Shown here: positions 1-5,319 of the stretch, one piece after another | How the letters are laid out: each line of letters opens with the position of its first letter | Numbering within the stretch: position 1 is the stretch's first letter | Assembly: GCA_900547085.1 (NCBI GenBank) | Contig: URFI01000151.1 | Span: 1-5,319 of the forward strand | Source of the DNA: an uncultured Prevotella sp. | GTDB taxonomy: Bacteria > Bacteroidota > Bacteroidia > Bacteroidales > Bacteroidaceae | Reading direction: 5' to 3' | Length of the DNA stretch: 5,319 nucleotides | Program-made: the position numbers and the translations under genes | The notes under the pieces: model-generated | Told to the model about the DNA's origin: nothing | The model's database searches: none | Seen by the model: the letters and a program-made list of their open reading frames with translations, nothing else

Positions 1-1
1 G

Positions 2-1111
2 TTGGCTGGTATCGCTGGCGTGGCCTTGGTTTATTTTGTGATGAGTGCCTTGATTAAATGGCAGGGAAGGAAGCTCCTTGATCGGTTGTTCCCGCCCGTT
101 GTCATCGGTCCGGTGATTATCCTCATTGGTTTGTCCTTGTCGGGATCGGCCGTGAACATGGCCAAAGAGAACTGGGCGTTGGCCTTTGTATCCTTGGTGA
201 CGGCCATCCTTGTACTGACACTCGGCAAGGGGTTGATTAAATTAGTGCCCATCGTGTGTGGCATTGTGGTAGGATTTATCGTCGCCTCCCTGATGGGTGA
301 AGTGGATTTTACGAAAGTGCATGAGGCATCATGGTTTGCCTTGCCCGGCTCATTGGCCCATTTTCATTGGCCCGAGTTTGCTTGGAAGCCATTCATCTAC
401 ATGATACCAGTTGCTGTTGCACCGGTGATAGAGCACATCGGCGACGTGTATGTGGTGAGTGCTGTGGCTGACAAAGACTTCGTAAAAGAGCCGGGATTGC
501 ACCGCACCATGTTGGGTGATGGGTTGGCATGTCTTGCAGCAGCCTTCTTTGGTGGCCCTCCCGTGACCACTTACTCGGAGGTGACGGGTGCCATGCAGAT
601 TACTAAAGTGACCCATCCGCAGGTCATCCGCATCGCAGCATTGACGGCTATCGTGTTCTCTGTGATTGGAAAGCTGAGTGCTCTGCTACAGAGTATTCCG
701 CAAGCAGTGCTGGGAGGAATCATGCTGTTGCTGTTTGGAACAATTGCCAGTGTGGGAGTTCAAAATCTGATTCAGCACAAAGTAAATCTTAACAATCAAC
801 GCAATATCATTATTGTGTCGGTGACTTTGACGCTGGGAATTGGTGGTGCGATGCTCGATTTCAGTCTGCGTGGCGTACTCATCGGCATTCTCATGGTTAG
901 TTGTTTGGTTTATGCCAATGCCATGAAGCAAGGTTTGGTCAAAGTGTTACTTATTATATTAGGTGGCATTGCTTTAAGTACCTTGATCTTCTTTTTGCTT
1001 CCTGGTGGTGAAAGCGAACTGACCAAGATGAGTGGTATTGGCCTGAGTGCCATTACGGGCGTAGTACTCAACTTGGTGTTGCCTAAGCGATCCGAGGAGG
1101 AAGATGCATAA
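2..1111 (+). CDS. uraA: Uracil/xanthine permease (NCS2 family), 5' end missing
   Basis: This is an inner-membrane nucleobase:proton symporter of the NCS2 (UraA/PyrP/XanQ) family, which imports uracil or a related base for salvage. The frame is open at the left edge and the first codon is an internal TTG, so the true start lies outside. By comparison with E. coli UraA (about 429 residues) roughly 95-100 N-terminal residues are absent. The 369 visible residues are strongly hydrophobic with many membrane segments. They carry the family landmarks: LFPP near residue 29, SWFALP near 110, the EHxG motif with E144, a PGLHR segment near 164, and TTYSE with E193. E144 and E193 are 49 residues apart, the same spacing as the uracil-binding E241 and E290 of UraA. 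The hydrophilic tail ends in SEEEDA, and its stop overlaps the next start. The family is secure; the exact substrate is less so, because D148 and D173 resemble XanQ. Confidence 0.93.
   Translation: MAGIAGVALVYFVMSALIKWQGRKLLDRLFPPVVIGPVIILIGLSLSGSAVNMAKENWALAFVSLVTAILVLTLGKGLIKLVPIVCGIVVGFIVASLMGEVDFTKVHEASWFALPGSLAHFHWPEFAWKPFIYMIPVAVAPVIEHIGDVYVVSAVADKDFVKEPGLHRTMLGDGLACLAAAFFGGPPVTTYSEVTGAMQITKVTHPQVIRIAALTAIVFSVIGKLSALLQSIPQAVLGGIMLLLFGTIASVGVQNLIQHKVNLNNQRNIIIVSVTLTLGIGGAMLDFSLRGVLIGILMVSCLVYANAMKQGLVKVLLIILGGIALSTLIFFLLPGGESELTKMSGIGLSAITGVVLNLVLPKRSEEEDA
1094..1100 (+). promoter_or_regulatory. Shine-Dalgarno-like purine run before the small membrane protein
   Basis: GAGGAGG lies 10 nt before the ATG at 1111 and complements the anti-Shine-Dalgarno sequence well. 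It also encodes the acidic tail of the permease, so it may be chance. Bacteroidota use such sites little, and the other starts in this window have none, so its role in re-initiation at the TAATG junction is uncertain. Confidence 0.4.
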
Positions 1112-1452
1112 TGGAGGAGGACTTTGAGCGTTATTGGCTGGAAAACCGCCGTGAACTTCTGGCGAAGAACAAAGAGTATCGAGAGATAGAAGAAAGCTAT
1201 AAGATGCGAACGGGCTTCGATTGGCTGCTTTGGGCCTTGCCTGTTGTGGCGGGAATTTTGACGTTCAACGTGGTTAGTAGTGAGAGCGAGGTGCTGAAGT
1301 GGTTGGCCTCTGCGGGAGCTGTCATTGTTGTATTCTTGGTATGTGTCTGGGTCAAGTCAGCTGTTTCTGGTCATCGTTCGTTGGATGAGGTAGAAAAAGA
1401 GGTCAAAGCACAGGCATACGAAGCTTTTAAGCGTAAATTAAATCGGCCATGA
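1111..1452 (+). CDS. Small two-helix membrane protein of unknown function
   Basis: I cannot assign a function. The 113-residue product has a very charged N-terminal stretch (residues 1-35, rich in Glu, Arg and Lys, probably helical). Two hydrophobic segments suited to membrane helices follow, at about 36-55 and 63-81, joined by a short polar loop. A charged C-terminal helix-like tail (about 86-113) comes last. The layout suggests a hairpin membrane anchor with both termini on the same, probably cytoplasmic, side. The ATG shares its A with the permease stop (TAATG), and a purine run GAGGAGG sits 10 nt upstream inside the permease reading frame, so translational coupling is likely. A role beside the permease, such as an accessory or stability factor, is inference only. 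The last 26 nt overlap the 3' end of hemW on the other strand. Coding reality is supported by the overlap start, full-length openness and sensible composition. Confidence 0.85.
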   Translation: MEEDFERYWLENRRELLAKNKEYREIEESYKMRTGFDWLLWALPVVAGILTFNVVSSESEVLKWLASAGAVIVVFLVCVWVKSAVSGHRSLDEVEKEVKAQAYEAFKRKLNRP

Positions 1453-2587
1453 CGGCATCGCTTATGTACAGTCCTTGTGCCGTCAAACGAATTGAGTCGC
1501 CCCGAATCTCCAAGAGGTTCTGGGCGATTTGTTTTTCTGCCTGTTGTAAAAGATACGTCCTGTGCTTAGGAGTGAGCGTCGATAAGTTGATGCCTTCCGA
1601 TGTTCTCAGTGCGGTTGTTATCAAGTCGTTGTAGCGGGTATCGTCGTCAAGCCATTCGCGCTCGAAAGGAATCTCACCTTGTTCGATGGATGAGATGTAT
1701 TTCTTGATGTTGGAAACGTTCCACTGTCGCGATTGAATGTTGTACGAGTGGGCCGACGCACCGATGCCCAGATAGGGTATGGCGTGCCAATAACTGCTGT
1801 TGTGTTGGCTCTGTTTACCCGGTTTAGCGAAGTTGCTGATTTCGTAGTGTTCATATCCTGAAGCTTTCAGCTCATCCACTAAAGTTTGATACATGGTCAA
1901 AGAAAGTTCGTCATCAATTTCTTTCACCTTTTTATTTCTTAGTAGTTGGTAGAGTGGTGTGCCCTCTTCGTACATCAAACTATAAGCCGAAATGTGCTCA
2001 ACCCGTAGCGCAAGGGCCTTTTGGATGTCCATTTTCCATTCGTCGAGTGTTTGGTTGGGAAAACCAAACATCAAATCTATACTGATGTTGTCAATGCCTA
2101 TGCTTCGGAGTTGCTGCACGACAGGAGAAATATCTTGCGCATGATGGCGTCTGTGAAGAAACTTCAATCGCTCGTTGCTGAATGTTTGTACCCCCATGCT
2201 CACTCGGTTTACAGGCGAATGCTGTAGGAATTGAACAAACGAGGGGGTGATATCGTCGGGATTACACTCCATGGTTACCTCACAATGGGTGCGCATCAGC
2301 GTATCATCTCCATGAAAGAAAACCGTGACGATGGTACAGAAAATCTGTTGAAGTTGTGCAGGAGTGAGTTGGGAAGGGGTACCTCCACCTAAATATATGG
2401 TGGAAATCAGAGGCTGAGCAACAGCACTTGTGTCGTCTGTCGTGGGCAGGTAATGGCGTCTCAACTGCATCTCTCGGCACAAAGCATCTACATATTGTTG
2501 GCGCACACCAAGGTGCGTGGTGGAGTAGAAGCCACAATAAATGCAGCGACTGGCGCAAAAAGGAATGTGTATGTATAAGCCAGCCAT
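1427..2587 (-). CDS. hemW: Radical SAM heme chaperone HemW
   Basis: HemW proteins (formerly annotated as oxygen-independent coproporphyrinogen III oxidase-like) bind heme and a [4Fe-4S] cluster and deliver heme to target enzymes such as respiratory cytochromes. The 386 residues are a normal full length. Near the N-terminus is the radical-SAM signature with C11, C15 and C18 (CxxxCxxC) followed by F20. True HemN has a fourth Cys (CxxxCxxCxC), so the Phe points to HemW. Further landmarks are GGGTP at 67-71 (SAM binding), ECNP at 107-110, RVSMGVQTF at 128-136, FGFP at 174-177, YEISNFAKPG from 248, the heme-linked HNxxYW motif at 262-267, and YLGIGASAHS at 272-281. The C-terminal ~75 residues fit the HemN C-terminal domain. 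The ATG at 2587 is only 7 codons before the conserved HIPFC and has a promoter-like box just upstream. The gene converges on the small membrane protein gene. Many Bacteroidales need external heme, so a heme-trafficking role is plausible here; that is inference. Confidence 0.95.
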   Translation of the reverse strand: MAGLYIHIPFCASRCIYCGFYSTTHLGVRQQYVDALCREMQLRRHYLPTTDDTSAVAQPLISTIYLGGGTPSQLTPAQLQQIFCTIVTVFFHGDDTLMRTHCEVTMECNPDDITPSFVQFLQHSPVNRVSMGVQTFSNERLKFLHRRHHAQDISPVVQQLRSIGIDNISIDLMFGFPNQTLDEWKMDIQKALALRVEHISAYSLMYEEGTPLYQLLRNKKVKEIDDELSLTMYQTLVDELKASGYEHYEISNFAKPGKQSQHNSSYWHAIPYLGIGASAHSYNIQSRQWNVSNIKKYISSIEQGEIPFEREWLDDDTRYNDLITTALRTSEGINLSTLTPKHRTYLLQQAEKQIAQNLLEIRGDSIRLTAQGLYISDAVMADLIYA

Positions 2588-2607
2588 GGGTATGGACTAT
2601 TTTCATG

Positions 2608-2615
2608 CAAAAGTA
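2608..2615 (-). promoter_or_regulatory. Candidate -7 promoter box for hemW
   Basis: The minus strand reads TACTTTTG, a full match to the Bacteroidota -7 consensus TAnnTTTG. The box ends 20 nt before the hemW ATG, implying a leader of roughly 15 nt. I do not see a convincing TTTG -33 element at the usual 19-21 nt spacing; that region is simply AT-rich. Confidence 0.5.
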
Positions 2616-2651
2616 CTAATTTGATTTAAATATGTTATATTTTTTCCATAA

Positions 2652-2659
2652 TACTTTTG
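2652..2659 (+). promoter_or_regulatory. Candidate -7 promoter box for the EF-G paralog
   Basis: TACTTTTG matches the Bacteroidota -7 consensus TAnnTTTG and is the mirror image of the hemW box on the other strand. Transcription from it would start near 2663, giving a leader of about 75-80 nt. The -33 element is weak: TATG at 2631-2634 lies 17 nt upstream and TTTG at 2620-2623 lies 28 nt upstream, neither at ideal spacing. A weak -33 would fit a promoter that depends on an activator, but nothing here proves that. Confidence 0.5.
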
Positions 2660-2673
2660 TCTTTATTCAAAAA

Positions 2674-2693
2674 ATGCCTAACTTAGACGGCAT
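2674..2693 (+). repeat. Small inverted repeat in the EF-G paralog leader
   Basis: ATGCC (2674-2678) and GGCAT (2689-2693) are perfect inverted arms around a 10-nt spacer that contains a nested CTAA-C-TTAG. If transcription begins at the proposed promoter, this would lie near the 5' end of the mRNA as a short hairpin, about 48 nt ahead of the start codon. A five-pair stem is weak, so it could equally be a DNA-binding site or chance. Confidence 0.3.
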
Positions 2694-2740
2694 AATCTTA
2701 AACAACGTAATACTAACCCTTTTTAAAATCTATAACCGTT

Positions 2741-4903
2741 ATGAGAGTATATCAAACGAACGAAATTAAAAACATCGCATTGCTTGGCAGTGCGGGTAGC
2801 GGCAAGACCACACTTGCCGAGAGTATGCTGTTTGGCAGTGGTATCATCAAGCGCCGTGGATCAGTAGAAGCCAAAAATACCGTCAGTGATTATTTTCCAG
2901 TTGAGCAGGAATACGGCTATTCGGTGTTCCCTACTGTATTTCATGTAGAATGGAATAACAAAAAACTGAACATCATTGACTGTCCCGGTTCGGATGACTT
3001 TGTGGGTGGAGCCATCACTGCTTTGAATGTTACCGACCAAGCTGTGATTCTCATCAACGGGCAATATGGACCAGAAGTGGGCACGCAGAACAACTTTAGA
3101 TACACGGAAAAACTGAAGAAGCCCGTCATCTTCTTGGTTAATCAGCTTGATTCAGATAAATGTGATTTTGATGCTGTCATCAATACCATGAAAGATATTT
3201 ATGGCTCCAAGTGTGTTCAAATACAATATCCAGTGGAGACAGGAGCCAACTTTAACGAAATCATTGATGTGCTGTTGATGAAGAAGTATTCGTGGAAGGC
3301 TGAAGGTGGAATGCCTATTATAGAGGATATCCCAGAAGACCAGATGGAAAAAGCCATGGAACTGCATAGACAACTCGTTGAAGCAGCTGCTGAGAATGAT
3401 GATAGTTTGATGGAGAAATTTTTCGAAGAAGAGAAACTTAGTGAGGATGAATTGCGTGAAGGAATCCGCAAGGGGCTTGTCACGCGCAGCATCTTCCCCG
3501 TATTCTGTGTTTGCGCTGGTGAGGATAAAGGTGTACGAAGACTGATGGAGTTCTTGGGAAATGTTGTTCCTTTCGTGAGTGAAATGCCGAAAATCCACAA
3601 TACACGCGGTGAGGAAGTGGCCCCAGATGCACAAGGTCCCACGTCACTTTACTTCTTCAAGACTGGAATGGAGCCGCATATTGGCGAGGTATCTTATTTC
3701 AAGGTCATGAGTGGTAGCGTGAAGTCAGGCGATGATTTGACCAATGCAGACCGCGGATCGAAAGAGCGTATTGGCCAATTGTATGCTTGTGCGGGTGCCA
3801 ACCGTATAGCAGTAGACCAGCTGAACGCAGGCGATATAGGATGCACGGTTAAGTTGAAGGATGTTAAAACGGGTAATACGTTGAATGGAAAGGATTGTGA
3901 GTGGCGTTTCGACTTCATCAAATATCCTAATTCGAAGTACAGTCGTGCCATCAAAGCTGTTAATTCAGCTGATACAGAAAAGGTGATGGCCGCCTTGCTG
4001 AAGATGCGTCAAGAAGATCCGACATGGGTGGTTGAACAGTCTAAAGAATTGCGCCAGACCATTGTTCACGGACAAGGTGAGTTCCACTTGCGTACCTTGA
4101 AATGGCGTTTGGAGAACAATGAGAAGTTGCCAGTGACCTTTGTGGAAGCCAAAATACCTTACCGTGAAACCATTACCAAGCAAGCCAGAGCCGACTATCG
4201 ACATAAGAAGCAATCGGGAGGTGCAGGCCAGTTTGGTGAAGTTCACCTGATTGTGGAACCTTATGCCGAAGGTATGCCGGACCCAACGGTTTACAAGTTT
4301 AACGGTCAGGAATTCAAGATGAACATCAAGAGCAAGGAGGAAATCGACTTAGAGTGGGGTGGTAAGTTGGTATTCATCAACTCTGTGGTTGGTGGCGCCA
4401 TTGACTTGCGTTTCATGCCCGCTATCCTGAAAGGTGTAATGGACTGCATTGAACATGGACCATTGACCGGAAGTTATGCGCGTGATGTTCGGGTTGTGGT
4501 GTATGATGGCAAGATGCACCCGGTAGATTCCAATGAATTGTCGTTCACCTTGGCTGCGCGTCATGCCTTCTCACAGGCGTTCAAGGCTGCCGGTCCCAAG
4601 ATTCTTGAACCGATTTATGATTTGGAAGTGTATGTTCCTGCTGACTACATGGGCGATGTGATGAGCGATTTGCAAGGCCGTCGCGCATTGATTATGGGAA
4701 TGGATAGCGAGGCAGGATACCAAAAACTGTCTGCCAAGATTCCATTGAAGGAATTGTCCAGCTACTCTATCTCTTTGAGTTCGTTGACCGGCGGACGTGC
4801 ATCGTTCACGACCAAGTTCTCAAGTTACGAGTTAGTACCAAACGATTTGCAGACGAAGCTTATTGAAGAGCATGAGGCTGAGCTTGCGAATGAGGAAGAA
4901 TAA
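2741..4903 (+). CDS. fusA2: Elongation factor G paralog (EF-G2) with degenerate GTPase motifs
   Basis: This is a full-length EF-G-like translation factor of 720 residues (canonical EF-G is about 700) acting on cytosolic ribosomes during translocation. All five domains are recognisable: G domain about 1-290, domain II about 298-385, domain III about 397-475, domain IV about 480-620 with QSGGAGQFGE at 491-500 and HPVDS at 593-597, and domain V about 622-700 with YMGDV at 636-640. The G domain is unusual. The P-loop is GSAGSGKT (16-23), without the translational-GTPase Asp; switch I has YGYS at 58-61 in place of RGIT; switch II is DCPGS at 80-84 in place of DTPGH, losing the catalytic His; and G4 is NQLD at 134-137 in place of NKxD. 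A charged insertion of about 20 residues (about 519-541) sits in domain IV. These traits fit the Bacteroides EF-G2 paralog, reported to support translocation without GTP hydrolysis and to be induced by carbon limitation. The housekeeping fusA must lie elsewhere. The ATG lacks a Shine-Dalgarno site, and a terminator follows the stop. Confidence 0.93.
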   Translation: MRVYQTNEIKNIALLGSAGSGKTTLAESMLFGSGIIKRRGSVEAKNTVSDYFPVEQEYGYSVFPTVFHVEWNNKKLNIIDCPGSDDFVGGAITALNVTDQAVILINGQYGPEVGTQNNFRYTEKLKKPVIFLVNQLDSDKCDFDAVINTMKDIYGSKCVQIQYPVETGANFNEIIDVLLMKKYSWKAEGGMPIIEDIPEDQMEKAMELHRQLVEAAAENDDSLMEKFFEEEKLSEDELREGIRKGLVTRSIFPVFCVCAGEDKGVRRLMEFLGNVVPFVSEMPKIHNTRGEEVAPDAQGPTSLYFFKTGMEPHIGEVSYFKVMSGSVKSGDDLTNADRGSKERIGQLYACAGANRIAVDQLNAGDIGCTVKLKDVKTGNTLNGKDCEWRFDFIKYPNSKYSRAIKAVNSADTEKVMAALLKMRQEDPTWVVEQSKELRQTIVHGQGEFHLRTLKWRLENNEKLPVTFVEAKIPYRETITKQARADYRHKKQSGGAGQFGEVHLIVEPYAEGMPDPTVYKFNGQEFKMNIKSKEEIDLEWGGKLVFINSVVGGAIDLRFMPAILKGVMDCIEHGPLTGSYARDVRVVVYDGKMHPVDSNELSFTLAARHAFSQAFKAAGPKILEPIYDLEVYVPADYMGDVMSDLQGRRALIMGMDSEAGYQKLSAKIPLKELSSYSISLSSLTGGRASFTTKFSSYELVPNDLQTKLIEEHEAELANEEE

Positions 4904-4921
4904 ACCGTTATTTTACAAGTT

Positions 4922-4957
4922 AAAAGGTGTGATGTGGTTCGCCATGTCACACCTTTT
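4922..4957 (+). terminator. Intrinsic terminator after the EF-G paralog
   Basis: Arms 4922-4937 and 4942-4957 form a 16-bp stem closed by a TTCG tetraloop. All positions pair, counting two adjacent G-U wobbles. The stem begins with four A and ends with four T, followed by CTGTTT, giving the usual U-rich tail. It starts 18 nt after the stop codon of the EF-G paralog. The A-run on the left side means it could also work, less strongly, in the reverse direction. Confidence 0.9.
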
Positions 4958-5071
4958 CTGTTTGAAGAGTTCACAAGCTTAATACTCATTCTTGATAATT
5001 CTGTTTTATAATCTAATATTTATAATTATAATTATACAATTCGTTAATTATTGATAATAATAGAGAAATAT

Positions 5072-5089
5072 TTAACAGCTTATTGTTAA
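5072..5089. promoter_or_regulatory. Operator-like palindrome over the promoter of the last gene
   Basis: TTAACA (5072-5077) and TGTTAA (5084-5089) are perfect 6-nt inverted arms with a 6-nt spacer. The right arm overlaps the candidate -33 element, the position expected for a dimeric regulator that blocks or recruits RNA polymerase. The region is very AT-rich, so chance is possible, although the C and G in each arm make it less trivial than the nearby AT palindromes. Confidence 0.35.
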
Positions 5090-5114
5090 GCAATTAAGAA
5101 AATTATTATCTTTG
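5082..5114 (+). promoter_or_regulatory. Candidate promoter for the last partial gene
   Basis: ATTG at 5082-5085 (consensus TTTG) is separated by 21 nt from TATCTTTG at 5107-5114, a full match to TAnnTTTG. This is the best-spaced Bacteroidota promoter in the window. The predicted transcription start falls at about 5118-5120, on top of the first possible ATG, which leaves the true start codon of the downstream gene open. Confidence 0.55.
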
Positions 5115-5116
5115 TG

Positions 5117-5319
5117 ATGTATGAAGAAGAGGAGCAGGTCATATTGGATAACCTGCAGACTTTTCCCATTGCGGAGTGGAAGGGACTTTCCATGCTGACG
5201 GAGCACCAGCGGGATATGATGCGGCAGCCGTTTCTTGGTTCGTATCTGTTTTTCTGGCATCAAAATGAACGGAAAGCTCTGGAACTGTTGGAACAGAATC
5301 GTCCGCTCCAGAGAGTCTG
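5117..5319 (+). CDS. Unrecognised protein, 5' end only
   Basis: An open frame of 67 codons runs from ATG 5117 off the right edge with no stop. I do not recognise the family. The visible part is soluble-looking. It has an acidic start (MYEEEEQ), a short hydrophobic/aromatic stretch around residues 45-50 (SYLFFW), and a helix-like Glu/Leu/Gln-rich segment after residue 52. No signal peptide or membrane segment is evident. Support for coding comes from the sharp rise in GC content after the AT-rich spacer, the well-placed promoter upstream, and the other two plus-strand frames being less plausible. The start is uncertain: the proposed promoter would initiate at or just inside ATG 5117, so the message may be nearly leaderless or translation may begin at ATG 5192 (residue 26). 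The upstream terminator makes it a separate unit from the EF-G paralog. Confidence 0.6.
   Translation, partial: MYEEEEQVILDNLQTFPIAEWKGLSMLTEHQRDMMRQPFLGSYLFFWHQNERKALELLEQNRPLQRV

Noticed and set aside
2..4. TTG at the left edge as a true start codon of the permease
   Set aside because: The sequence aligns from its first residues to the interior of UraA, and about 95-100 residues are missing, so the gene is cut by the window.
350..616. 88-codon minus-strand frame opposite the permease
   Set aside because: Antisense to conserved membrane segments, with Cys/His-rich composition typical of reversed permease codons.
2304..2606. 100-codon minus-strand frame overlapping the start of hemW
   Set aside because: It overlaps hemW out of frame and has a His/Ser/Leu-rich composition with no domain. 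The hemW frame carries the conserved radical-SAM cysteines.
3152..3634. 160-codon open frame on the minus strand inside the EF-G paralog, with a 141-codon one overlapping it in another frame
   Set aside because: Both lie antisense to a clearly conserved gene, resemble no family, have no promoter or start context, and appear in two frames at once, as expected of shadow frames.
5021..5036. Perfect 16-bp palindrome made only of A and T
   Set aside because: In such AT-rich spacer DNA with repeated TATAAT units this is likely by chance, and it has no clear relation to a promoter or gene end.
5047..5061. ATTAT-N5-ATAAT inverted repeat
   Set aside because: Low-complexity AT sequence with short arms; not distinguishable from background.
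5121..5198. ATG at 5121 as the start of the last gene
   Set aside because: This frame hits a stop after 25 codons, while the frame of ATG 5117 stays open to the window edge.

Overview
The window looks like a Bacteroidota chromosome, most likely Bacteroidales (Prevotella/Bacteroides-like). Three things point there: upstream sequences matching the Bacteroidota -7 consensus TAnnTTTG rather than TATAAT, genes mostly without Shine-Dalgarno sites, and a diverged second EF-G that resembles the Bacteroides EF-G2 paralog. Everything except the last partial gene looks like ordinary chromosomal gene content. I see no tRNA, rRNA, CRISPR array, insertion sequence or phage gene.

Layout. (1) Positions 2-1111, plus strand: the C-terminal ~370 residues of an NCS2-family uracil/xanthine permease, cut by the left edge. 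(2) 1111-1452, plus: a 113-residue protein with two predicted membrane helices, sharing one base with the permease stop (TAATG) and so probably co-translated. (3) 1427-2587, minus: hemW, a radical-SAM heme chaperone, converging on gene 2 with a 26-nt tail-to-tail coding overlap. (4) 2588-2740: a 153-nt divergent promoter region with a TACTTTTG box on each strand and a small inverted repeat in the presumed leader of the next gene. (5) 2741-4903, plus: a complete EF-G paralog (EF-G2/fusA2 type) whose GTPase motifs are degraded at several catalytic positions. (6) 4922-4957: a strong hairpin terminator with a 16-bp stem and TTCG loop. (7) 4958-5116: AT-rich spacer ending in a promoter overlapped by a TTAACA-N6-TGTTAA palindrome. 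(8) 5117 to the right edge: the 5' end of an unrecognised protein gene.

The genes do not form one pathway. The permease and small membrane protein form one unit. hemW and the EF-G paralog are separate divergent units, and the last gene is insulated by the terminator. The most notable item is the EF-G paralog. It lacks the P-loop Asp, the switch I Thr, the catalytic switch II His and the NKxD Lys, but keeps the ribosome-contacting domains. This fits the published idea of a Bacteroides EF-G2 that supports translocation with little or no GTP hydrolysis. That is a known type of system rather than a new one, but it is the part most worth testing.
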